Source: Clostridia bacterium (GTDB lineage: Bacteria; Bacillota; Clostridia; TANB77; CAG-508). From it: a stretch of DNA of 64,000 nt. Of the stretch, positions 25,616 to 34,104 are shown piece by piece. The notes beneath the pieces are model-generated. The model was given only the letters and a program-made list of their open reading frames with translations. It was not told the origin of the DNA and did no database searches. The stretch spans positions 253,809-317,808 of the forward strand of contig JAFROW010000009.1 in assembly GCA_017429505.1 (NCBI GenBank), in the 5' to 3' direction. Numbering within the stretch: the first letter of the stretch is position 1; each line of letters opens with the position of its first letter. Both the position numbers and the translations under genes were made by a program.

Positions 25616-28600
25616 ATGAAAAACAATATACTTCACGTAGGCCTTGACGTAGGCTCTACTACAGTAAAAATTATAGTAATGAACGAAAAAAAAGAAACAA
25701 TATATAAAGATTATCAAAGGCATTATTCAGATACAAAAAACACTGTCTGTAATGTGTTAAAAAAGCTAAATGAAGACTTTCCAAATTCTCAGTTTACATT
25801 AGCATTAACAGGTTCAGGAGCTCTTTCTGTTGCAAAATTTCTAGGGGTAAGCTTTATTCAAGAAGTTGTAAGTTGTAAAAGAGCCGTAGAAAAATACATA
25901 CCTCAAACTGATGTAGTAATTGAACTTGGTGGTGAAGATGCAAAAATTATTTATTTTGATCAATCTATTGAGCAACGTATGAATGGAACTTGTGCTGGTG
26001 GTACAGGTGCATTTATTGACCAAATGGCAACACTTCTTCATACTGACCCAACAGGCTTAAATGAATATGCTAAAAAATATAATACAATTTATCCAATTGC
26101 TTCTAGGTGTGGAGTTTTTGCAAAAACAGATATTCAGCCTTTAATTAATGAAGGAGCAGCTAAAGAAGACATTGCAGCTTCAATCTTTCAAGCAGTTGTA
26201 AATCAGACAATTTCAGGACTCGCTTGTGGTAGACCAATTAGAGGAAAAATTGCATTTTTAGGTGGACCTTTAACATATTTGTCTGAGCTTAGAAATAGAT
26301 TTATAGAGACTCTAAAACTTAAAGATGATGAAATAATTGTACCAGAAGAAGCTCATCTTTTAGTTGCAAAAGGTGCAGCACTTGATTCCCTAAATGATGA
26401 AACATTTTCTAACAAAGAATTATCACAAAAAATAGAAAACTTAAAAAATTCACATGATACAACAACTAAGCCATTAGACCAATTATTTGAAAATGAAAAA
26501 GAATATAGAGAATTTGTGCAAAGGCATGAAAAAGCAAAAGTTAAAAAACGTGAACTAAAAGATTTTGAAGGAGATTGCTTTATAGGAATAGATGCAGGTT
26601 CAACAACTACAAAACTTGCCTTAATAGATATAGATGGAAATTTACTATTTTCGCTATATGGAAGTAATGAAGGAAATCCTTTACAAAGCACAATTACAAT
26701 GCTAAAAAAACTTTATTCTGTTTTGCCAAAAAGTGCAAAAATCCACTATAGTGGAGTTACAGGATATGGAGAAAAATTAATACAAACAGCTCTAAATCTT
26801 GACTTAGGAGAAATAGAAACAATTGCCCATTATACAGCAGCAAAAGAATTTGAACCAGATGTTACAAGTATTGTAGATATTGGTGGACAAGATATGAAAT
26901 ATATACGTCTAAAAAATGGAGCAATAGACAATATTATGCTAAATGAAGCATGTTCTTCAGGATGTGGGTCTTTTATAGAAACATTTGCAAAAAGCTTGGG
27001 CTTAAGTATTAAAGACTTTGTGCAAGAAGCTCTTAAATCTACAAAACCCGTAGATTTAGGATCTCGCTGTACAGTCTTTATGAATTCAAAAATTAAACAA
27101 GCTCAAAAAGAAGGTTATTCTGTAGGAGATATTTCTAGCGGACTTTCATATTCTGTTATAAAAAATGCAATTCAAAAAGTTATGAAAGTAAGAGATACAA
27201 GTACTTTAGGTGACCATATAGTTGTACAAGGTGGAACATTTTATAATGACGCTGTTTTAAGAGCATTTGAAAAAATAGTAGGTAAACAAGTTGTAAGGCC
27301 AGATATTGCAGGACTTATGGGAGCTTATGGAATTGCCCTTATCTGTAAACAGCAATACGAAACAAATATGGATATGGAATATCATTCAAGTATAACAAAA
27401 TTAGAAGATTTAGATAAATTAGACATAAAAATAACACATGCAAGATGTAATAAATGTGAAAACCATTGTAAATTAACAATAAACACATTTGGAAATGGTA
27501 AAAAATATATATCTGGAAACAGATGTGAAAAGGGAGCCGGAATTGTAAGCAAAAACGCTGATTTACCAAATTTGGTTAAATACAAAAATGAAAGAATTTT
27601 TGGCTACACTCCTTTATCAGAATCTGAAGCAAAACGCGGAACAATTGGAATACCTAGAGTTTTAAATATGTATGAAGATTATCCATTTTGGTTTACATTT
27701 TTTACTGAACTTGGATTTAGAGTAATTCTTTCAGAAAAAAGTACTCGTAAAACTTATGAAAAAGGTATGGAATCTATGCCATCAGAGTCTGTATGTTACC
27801 CTGCAAAACTTGCACATGGTCATATAGAAGAATTAATAGAAAATGGAATAAATACAATATTTTATCCATGTATTCCATATTCAAGAAAAGAGTATGAAAA
27901 ATCAGATAATCATTACAATTGCCCAATTGTAATTTCATATTCTGAAGTACTAAAAAACAATGTGGAAGACTTAAAAAAAGTAAAATTTTTAAATCCATTT
28001 TTACCTTTCGAAAAAGACAATTTAGTTAAAAAGATTTTATCTTTGGATGAATTTAAAGAATATGGATTTAACAGAAAAGAACTGCAAAAAGCTGCAGAAA
28101 AAGCAGAACAAGAATATCAAAGTTGTAAAAATGACATTAGAAAAAAAGGTGAAGAAACTGTAAAATACATTGAAGAAAACAACTTAAAAGGAATAGTTCT
28201 AGCAGGAAGGCCATATCACATAGACCCTGAAATAAATCATGGAATAGATACACTTATTACTTCACTTGGTTTATGTGTTTTAACAGAAGATAGCATTTCA
28301 GATAAAGCAGAAGCAAAACGTCCTCTAAGAGTTGTTGATCAATGGGTATTTCACGCAAGACTATATGCAGCAGCAGATTTTGTTGGAAAGCATGACAATT
28401 TAGAATTAGTGCAACTAAACTCATTTGGCTGTGGAGTAGATGCAGTAACTACTGACCAAGTTGAAGAAATTTTAACAAGTTTTAACAAAATGTACACACT
28501 TATAAAAATAGATGAAGTAAATAATCTAGGAGCTGTAAAAATACGTATACGTTCACTTTTAGCAAGTATGAATAAAAGATTGAAAGAACATTCTAAAGGT

Positions 28601-29914
28601 GATTATGGAATTGATAAAAAGCCATTTACAAAAGAAATGAAAGGTGATTACACAATATTAATTCCACAAATGATACCTATTCATTTTGAATTATTCGAAA
28701 CAGCCCTAAAATCATGCGGATATAATGCAGTACTTTTAAGAGAATGTACTCAGCATACAGTTGAAACTGGTTTAAAATATGTAAATAATGATGCATGTTA
28801 TCCATCAATTTTAACAACAGGTCAATTTGTAGAAGCTTTGGAATCTGGCAAATACGACGTAAATAAAACAGCAATTATAATGTCACAAACAGGTGGTGGC
28901 TGTAGAGCTACAAATTATATCGGATTTATAAGAAAAGCCCTAAAAGATGCAGGTTTTGAGCAAGTACCTGTAATTTCATTTAACCTAGTTGGAATGGAAA
29001 AAAATGCAGGATTTAAGCTTACTCCAAAACTTATAGAAAAATTATTGCGTTCAATAATGCTTGGAGATCTACTTCAAAAAATGCTACACAAAAATAGAGC
29101 TTATGAAATAAATAAAGGTGAATCTGATAGATTATATAATGAGTGGATAGAAAAAAGCAAAAACATTATTGCAAAAGGTACATGGAAACAATTTAAACAA
29201 ACTATATATGATATAGTAGATGATTTTGAAAAAATTGATCTTGATATGTCAGAAGAAAAACCACGTGTTGGAATAGTTGGAGAAGTATTAATTAAATATC
29301 ATCCATTTGGAAATAACTTTGTTGCAGAAATGCTTGAAAAAGAAGGCGCAGAAGTTGTACTTCCAGATTTTATGGGATTTATCAAATTCATGGCAACACA
29401 CAAAATTACATTTAATACTTTACTTGGAACAAATAAAACCTCTTCAAAAATAAGTAAAATTGTAATAAACTTAATAGATATTTTAGAAAAAGATTTAAAA
29501 AAAGCATTATTTAAATCAGATAAAGAATATCTAATGCCATGCAACATTTGGCACCTAGAGGACCAAGTAAAAGATATTTTATCTATTGGAAATCAAACAG
29601 GAGAAGGCTGGTTTTTAACAGCAGAAATGATAGAATACATAGAAAACGATATTCCAAATATTGTTTGTGTACAACCATTTGCATGTCTTCCAAATCACGT
29701 TGTAGGAAAAGGTGTAATAAAAACAATTCGAAGTAAATATCCTTTTGCAAATATAACTCCTGTAGATTATGACCCAGGTGCAAGCGAAACAAACCAGGCA
29801 AATAGGTTAAAACTTCTTATGACTGTAGCAAAAGATAATTTAAAATTAAACATAAATGAACGAAAAGCACTTGAAATTGAAAATATGGATAAAGACACAG
29901 CTTCAATATCTTAA
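25616..29914 (+). CDS. 2-hydroxyacyl-CoA dehydratase activase fusion (BadF/BadG type), 1432 aa
   Basis: Two activator domains occur in tandem. The first has GLDVGSTTVKIIV, the ATP-binding GGEDAKIIYF and the iron-sulfur Cys motif NGTCAGGTGAF; the second has GIDAGSTTTKLALI, DIGGQDMKYIRL and NEACSSGCGSF. These ASKHA ATPases reduce 2-hydroxyacyl-CoA dehydratases by ATP-driven electron transfer. After residue 640 a DUF2229 domain follows (GIPRVLNMYEDYPFWFTFFTELGF) and then a long dehydratase-associated region. Known fusions of this size exist in many anaerobes and their substrate is not established. No dehydratase subunit genes are adjacent. Its own promoter and terminator flank it. Confidence 0.85.
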   Translation: MKNNILHVGLDVGSTTVKIIVMNEKKETIYKDYQRHYSDTKNTVCNVLKKLNEDFPNSQFTLALTGSGALSVAKFLGVSFIQEVVSCKRAVEKYIPQTDVVIELGGEDAKIIYFDQSIEQRMNGTCAGGTGAFIDQMATLLHTDPTGLNEYAKKYNTIYPIASRCGVFAKTDIQPLINEGAAKEDIAASIFQAVVNQTISGLACGRPIRGKIAFLGGPLTYLSELRNRFIETLKLKDDEIIVPEEAHLLVAKGAALDSLNDETFSNKELSQKIENLKNSHDTTTKPLDQLFENEKEYREFVQRHEKAKVKKRELKDFEGDCFIGIDAGSTTTKLALIDIDGNLLFSLYGSNEGNPLQSTITMLKKLYSVLPKSAKIHYSGVTGYGEKLIQTALNLDLGEIETIAHYTAAKEFEPDVTSIVDIGGQDMKYIRLKNGAIDNIMLNEACSSGCGSFIETFAKSLGLSIKDFVQEALKSTKPVDLGSRCTVFMNSKIKQAQKEGYSVGDISSGLSYSVIKNAIQKVMKVRDTSTLGDHIVVQGGTFYNDAVLRAFEKIVGKQVVRPDIAGLMGAYGIALICKQQYETNMDMEYHSSITKLEDLDKLDIKITHARCNKCENHCKLTINTFGNGKKYISGNRCEKGAGIVSKNADLPNLVKYKNERIFGYTPLSESEAKRGTIGIPRVLNMYEDYPFWFTFFTELGFRVILSEKSTRKTYEKGMESMPSESVCYPAKLAHGHIEELIENGINTIFYPCIPYSRKEYEKSDNHYNCPIVISYSEVLKNNVEDLKKVKFLNPFLPFEKDNLVKKILSLDEFKEYGFNRKELQKAAEKAEQEYQSCKNDIRKKGEETVKYIEENNLKGIVLAGRPYHIDPEINHGIDTLITSLGLCVLTEDSISDKAEAKRPLRVVDQWVFHARLYAAADFVGKHDNLELVQLNSFGCGVDAVTTDQVEEILTSFNKMYTLIKIDEVNNLGAVKIRIRSLLASMNKRLKEHSKGDYGIDKKPFTKEMKGDYTILIPQMIPIHFELFETALKSCGYNAVLLRECTQHTVETGLKYVNNDACYPSILTTGQFVEALESGKYDVNKTAIIMSQTGGGCRATNYIGFIRKALKDAGFEQVPVISFNLVGMEKNAGFKLTPKLIEKLLRSIMLGDLLQKMLHKNRAYEINKGESDRLYNEWIEKSKNIIAKGTWKQFKQTIYDIVDDFEKIDLDMSEEKPRVGIVGEVLIKYHPFGNNFVAEMLEKEGAEVVLPDFMGFIKFMATHKITFNTLLGTNKTSSKISKIVINLIDILEKDLKKALFKSDKEYLMPCNIWHLEDQVKDILSIGNQTGEGWFLTAEMIEYIENDIPNIVCVQPFACLPNHVVGKGVIKTIRSKYPFANITPVDYDPGASETNQANRLKLLMTVAKDNLKLNINERKALEIENMDKDTASIS

Positions 29915-29969
29915 TGTCACATCAGGTTTTATATAATATGAAAGAATAACTTTCCTATTATATAAAATT

Positions 29970-30013
29970 AAAAAGCAAATTTATACTTTATTAAGTACAA
30001 ATTTGCTTTTTTT
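29970..30013. terminator. Bidirectional terminator
   Basis: AAAAAGCAAATTT pairs with AAATTTGCTTTTT over a 16-base loop with a T-run after. It lies between the convergent activase and DUF2442 genes. A second AT-rich hairpin (TTTTATATAATA/TATTATATAAAA) lies just before it. Confidence 0.85.
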
Positions 30014-30015
30014 GC

Positions 30016-30267
30016 CTATATCTTTTCAAGTCCATTATCCCATAATTCATTACATGATAAATCTATATGATCATTCCATGAGATCCCATATCCCCCAATA
30101 TCAACTTTAACATTTGAAAATAGTATACTATTATTAACTAACTCTTTAAATTCTTGCCATTTATCAAATATCAATTTTAAATCATAATATTTATTAACTC
30201 CATTTTCAAATGTAACATATAATACATAATTATCAAGTGGCTTTACCGATTTAATTTTATAAAACAT
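30016..30267 (-). CDS. DUF2442-family protein, 83 aa
   Basis: The sequence FYKIKSVKPLDNYVLYVTFENGVNKYYDL and the end GGYGISWNDHIDLSCNELWDNG match DUF2442, which often stands next to DUF4160 in a pair of small genes that looks like a toxin-antitoxin cassette; function is not proven. The ATG start follows GGGGG and GTG is an alternative. It is read after the DUF4160 gene with a nine-base gap. Confidence 0.85.
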   Translation of the reverse strand: MFYKIKSVKPLDNYVLYVTFENGVNKYYDLKLIFDKWQEFKELVNNSILFSNVKVDIGGYGISWNDHIDLSCNELWDNGLEKI

Positions 30268-30279
30268 CACTACTTCCCC

Positions 30280-30534
30280 CTATTTTAATGGTTTTAATTT
30301 TTTAAATTCTTGTGTATTCCACATATTTAATAATTCACTTTTATTATCCTTTACCCATTCTTGCGCCATTTTTAAAGCTCTTATAGGTAAATCACCTTCC
30401 AACATTTTTCCTGTATTAATATCTATAGTACCCACACTTTCTCCATAAATTGCATGAATATGCGGAGGATTGTGCTCTGATTGTTGAAAGTACATTTTTA
30501 TTACTATTCCATAAAAATTAGATAATATAGGCAA
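30280..30534 (-). CDS. DUF4160-family protein, 84 aa
   Basis: The start is the TTG at 30534, placed after AGGAGG; the longer frame has no site. The protein reads LPILSNFYGIVIKMYFQQSEHNPPHIHAIYGE, the DUF4160 signature with its PHxHA motif. It forms a pair with the downstream DUF2442 gene. A second DUF4160 protein is at 3040-3318 with a different partner. Confidence 0.85.
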   Translation of the reverse strand: MPILSNFYGIVIKMYFQQSEHNPPHIHAIYGESVGTIDINTGKMLEGDLPIRALKMAQEWVKDNKSELLNMWNTQEFKKLKPLK

Positions 30535-30729
30535 ACTTACACCTCCTATTATATAATAATTTTGATAAATAAGCAAATATTAATAAATAAAAATGTTAAT
30601 AACAAATAATAATGATTTAATTAATAGTTAGTTTATCATAAAAGTAATATTATGTCAATGGCAATTAACACTTTTCAAAACAAAAAAAATAGTGTATAAT
30701 ACTTGTATAATAATCAAAGGAGAAATTAG

Positions 30730-31389
30730 ATGAAAAATTATTATAAAATATTACAAGTAGATAAAGACGCCTCACCAGAAATAATAAAAGTTGCATATAA
30801 ATTATTAGTTAAAAAAAATCATCCAGATTTAAAAGAAGGAGCAGAAAAACAAATTGCTGAAGAAAAAATAAAAGAAATAAATGAAGCTTATGATATTTTG
30901 TCTAACCCTGAAGAAAAAGCTAAATATGACCAAAATTTAATTAATGAATTTATTTCGCAAGAACAATATAATACCATTTTAAATGAAAATATAAATTTAA
31001 AAAAAGAATTAAATTATTTTAATAATTTGTATAATAAAAATAATTATGCAAAAAGGCAATATTCAAATATGTATGACCATTCATGGGAAAAAAATTATAC
31101 TCAACCAAATAGCCAAAATAATTATAATGCAAATCACAATAATGCTCAAAATAGTTATAATAATCAACATACAAATTACAATAACATAAATAAAAATAAT
31201 TTTAAATTTAATTTAAGTGAAAAATTAAAAACATTTATTGCAGTTACACTTACATTTTTAATTATATTTATTATTTTGAATATTCCATTTATAAAGGAAT
31301 ATTTGCTTAATTTTTTAGGTAGTAGTTATTTAATATTTTTTATTGCAATAATTGCATTTTATATATATTTTTTCAGAAACAAACAATAA
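30730..31389 (+). CDS. J-domain membrane protein, 219 aa
   Basis: An N-terminal J domain ([35 protein letters not shown], with HPD, and [19 protein letters not shown]) is followed by an asparagine-rich linker and two C-terminal hydrophobic segments ([19 protein letters not shown] and [16 protein letters not shown]). It is not canonical DnaJ, which has a zinc-finger and C-terminal domains. It would recruit DnaK at the membrane. The start follows AAAGGAG and TATAAT lies just upstream (30695-30700 region). Confidence 0.85.
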   Translation: MKNYYKILQVDKDASPEIIKVAYKLLVKKNHPDLKEGAEKQIAEEKIKEINEAYDILSNPEEKAKYDQNLINEFISQEQYNTILNENINLKKELNYFNNLYNKNNYAKRQYSNMYDHSWEKNYTQPNSQNNYNANHNNAQNSYNNQHTNYNNINKNNFKFNLSEKLKTFIAVTLTFLIIFIILNIPFIKEYLLNFLGSSYLIFFIAIIAFYIYFFRNKQ

Positions 31390-31412
31390 GTGATCTTTAG
31401 TGATCACTTATT
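31385..31412. terminator. Bidirectional terminator
   Basis: AATAAGTGATC pairs with GATCACTTATT over a six-base loop, between the convergent J-domain and ABC-ATPase genes; the latter's stop codon is at its edge. Confidence 0.75.
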
Positions 31413-32136
31413 ATTTGTCCCCAATAATCCTCAAAAATATCTCTTCAAGTGAATTTTCTTCACCATATTTTTTTCGTAATTCATCTAAATTTCCAACAAA
31501 AACAATTTTGCCATTATTAATAATTGCAATTCTATCACACAATTTTTCTGCAATCTCCAAAATATGTGTAGAAAAGAAAACTGTTTTGCCTTGAGACGCA
31601 TGTTCTTTCATTAATGTTTTTAAATCATAAGAACTTTTTGGGTCTAAACCTGTTATAGGTTCATCTAAAATCCAATTTTGAGGATTATGCAAAAGTACTC
31701 CTATTATTACAATTTTTTGCCTCATACCATGAGAATAACTTTCTATTTTATTATCTAACTCATCATAAATTTCAAATTCTTTAGCTAATTTTTCTATTTT
31801 TTTAGTTCTCTCTTCTTTACTCACATTATAGCAATCTGCAATAAAATTTAAATATTCTATCCCTTTAAATTTTAAAAACATATCTGGACTATCTAGGACT
31901 AAACCAATATTTTTTTTCGCTTCGATTGGCTCATTTGTAATGCTTTTCCCATCAATAAAAATATCTCCTTCATCTATTTCCAAAATTCCTGTCATCATTT
32001 TTATTGTAGTCGTCTTCCCTGCACCATTTTGCCCAATAAATCCAAATATTTCTCCATTTTTTATTTCTAGGTCAATATTTTCTATTACTTTAGTTCCCTT
32101 TTTATAAGATTTTGAAACATTTTGTATTTTTATCAT
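31411..32136 (-). CDS. ABC transporter ATP-binding protein
   Basis: Walker A GQNGAGKTTT, ABC signature YSHGMRQK, Walker B WILDEP and the H-loop STHI are all present in this 241-residue protein. Sequence and the following membrane gene place it in an ABC-2-type exporter, possibly of lantibiotic, antibiotic or sodium type; the substrate cannot be told. The permease gene is upstream at 32259-33932 on the same strand, in a 120-base-gap pair. Confidence 0.9.
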   Translation of the reverse strand: MIKIQNVSKSYKKGTKVIENIDLEIKNGEIFGFIGQNGAGKTTTIKMMTGILEIDEGDIFIDGKSITNEPIEAKKNIGLVLDSPDMFLKFKGIEYLNFIADCYNVSKEERTKKIEKLAKEFEIYDELDNKIESYSHGMRQKIVIIGVLLHNPQNWILDEPITGLDPKSSYDLKTLMKEHASQGKTVFFSTHILEIAEKLCDRIAIINNGKIVFVGNLDELRKKYGEENSLEEIFLRIIGDK

Positions 32137-32258
32137 TTTTTTATTTCCTTCCTATCTCATTTATTTTAAAAGTATAAACCTTAAACTCTTCATCAGATTT
32201 ATTGTTAATTTTATATATTAAAAATTTTACTCTTCTGTTAAGGCACAAATCTCTATAA

Positions 32259-33932
32259 TTATATGGTAGTTATTTTTTCATATAATTTATCTTTAAATCT
32301 ATAAAATATACTATTTAAAATAATAATTACAAAAATTAAAATACCTGCAAAAACTCCTAAAGAAATATTTAAATTATGCTTTTCAAATAAGTCTTTAATA
32401 AATATCAAAAATAAAATATTAAAAATAATAAGTACATATTGTAATAATTTATTTTTGCTATTTTTTAAAATTTCATATTCTGCATCCCATTTTAATTTTG
32501 GCATAATCAGATCTATTAAACACAAAATAAAACTATTAATAACTGTTAACAAAACTGATAATCCAAAAATAATTAAAATATAATTTAATCCTATAGCAGG
32601 AATTTGTAAATTAATTACTGCCAAAATGACTACTGAAGAAATTATATTTAAAATAATCTGTGGAATATTCTTATATATAAATTGCTTATATAAACTAATT
32701 GGCAGAATTTTCATAACAAAAGCATTTTTTCCTTCTCTTGAAAAAGACGTTATTGAAGTATAATTAAATAATCCAGTTATTTGTAATATTCCTAAAATAA
32801 TACAAACAGCCTCCATATTAAATTTTAAACCTTCTCTTATTTCTTTATATTCCTCTCTTTGAATTAGCCCATTATATGCAGGTACAACAGCAATTGTTAA
32901 AATACAAATTAAAACTGTCATCATAATTACAGGATAAATACTCTGTATTAAAAAAATAGGATTTTTGCTTAACATTTTAAATTCTTTTTTTATATATGAA
33001 ATGCCTTTTGGGCTTTTTTTAATTTTTATTTTTTTATTCTTTTTTATTTTTTTTGTATAAAAATTTGCTTTTAATAATTGCTTTAAATATAATTTATTTC
33101 CCATAAAAATAAATAAAATAAATCCTACAAAATTAATTAATATTAATTTTAAATAAGTAATTATTATTTTATTATTTTGCAAAATTTCAGCTGATGGATT
33201 AATATTTAAAAAATAATTATTTATTTTTATTATTTTTTCGTTAATTTTGTTTAAAACAAATTCCTGATTTTGTTCTATAAATTCAGAATTATTAAACACA
33301 TATTCTATAGCTTTATTTGCACCAAACATTAATGCAAAAATTAGAATAAATGATATAATTAATTGCATTAAATCTTTATTTTTAAATAATTTAATTGTTT
33401 TCATTAAAAATATCATCATTATACTTACTATCATTGTTGCAAATAAAGGAAAAATAATTAAAACAATAATAAAATTTAAAAAATATGTAATTTTGGAGTA
33501 AATATATATTCCATAAATAAATAATGGTGCTAATGCAAAAATTAACTCAAATTCATAATTCATAAAAAGAATCGTGCTAAATTTTGAAATTAATATTTCT
33601 ATTGGATTTATTGGCAAATGCAAAATGTTTTCTATATCTTTTGAAAAATATAATACATTCATACTTACCATTATTGTTCTAATAATTATTAATATTTCTA
33701 AAGCTAATAAAAATCCATTTAAGAATATTTGTGGCTTTCCAATTTTTACTGCATAACTAATTATTTCTGAACTTAAATAAGTAATTCCAAAAAATATAAT
33801 TACATATACCCAAAATAAATATGATTTTTTATTTAATTTTTTTGTTTCCATATTTATTATGTTTAAACTTGCATCATTTTCTTTTATATATAATTTACTT
33901 AAATTAAAAATATTTTTTAATTTATCTTTCAT
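32259..33932 (-). CDS. ABC transporter permease, ABC-2 type
   Basis: The 557-residue protein has about ten hydrophobic segments and the general layout of large ABC-2 exporter permeases (DUF-type with KKEFKMLSKNPIFLIQSIYPVIMM in the middle). No substrate clue is visible. It is read first, followed by its ATPase. Confidence 0.8.
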   Translation of the reverse strand: MKDKLKNIFNLSKLYIKENDASLNIINMETKKLNKKSYLFWVYVIIFFGITYLSSEIISYAVKIGKPQIFLNGFLLALEILIIIRTIMVSMNVLYFSKDIENILHLPINPIEILISKFSTILFMNYEFELIFALAPLFIYGIYIYSKITYFLNFIIVLIIFPLFATMIVSIMMIFLMKTIKLFKNKDLMQLIISFILIFALMFGANKAIEYVFNNSEFIEQNQEFVLNKINEKIIKINNYFLNINPSAEILQNNKIIITYLKLILINFVGFILFIFMGNKLYLKQLLKANFYTKKIKKNKKIKIKKSPKGISYIKKEFKMLSKNPIFLIQSIYPVIMMTVLICILTIAVVPAYNGLIQREEYKEIREGLKFNMEAVCIILGILQITGLFNYTSITSFSREGKNAFVMKILPISLYKQFIYKNIPQIILNIISSVVILAVINLQIPAIGLNYILIIFGLSVLLTVINSFILCLIDLIMPKLKWDAEYEILKNSKNKLLQYVLIIFNILFLIFIKDLFEKHNLNISLGVFAGILIFVIIILNSIFYRFKDKLYEKITTI

Positions 33933-34026
33933 TTAGAAAAACATTCCTTTCTTTTATATCTTGTGTACACGATGATAAAAAATAAGTTAACTTGATTTAT
34001 ATTATAGCATATTTTTTAAATAAGGA

Positions 34027-34057
34027 AAAGTAGCTACAATAAATTTGTAACTACTTT
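34027..34057 (-). terminator. Terminator after the T4SS cluster
   Basis: AAAGTAG.TACAA arms pair with one mismatch on the minus strand past the stop at 34105, followed by TTTTCCTTATTT. Moderately strong. Confidence 0.6.
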
Positions 34058-34104
34058 ATTTATATCCGTAATCTCATTTTTGAAGCTAACTTTTTTTAGT
34101 TCCC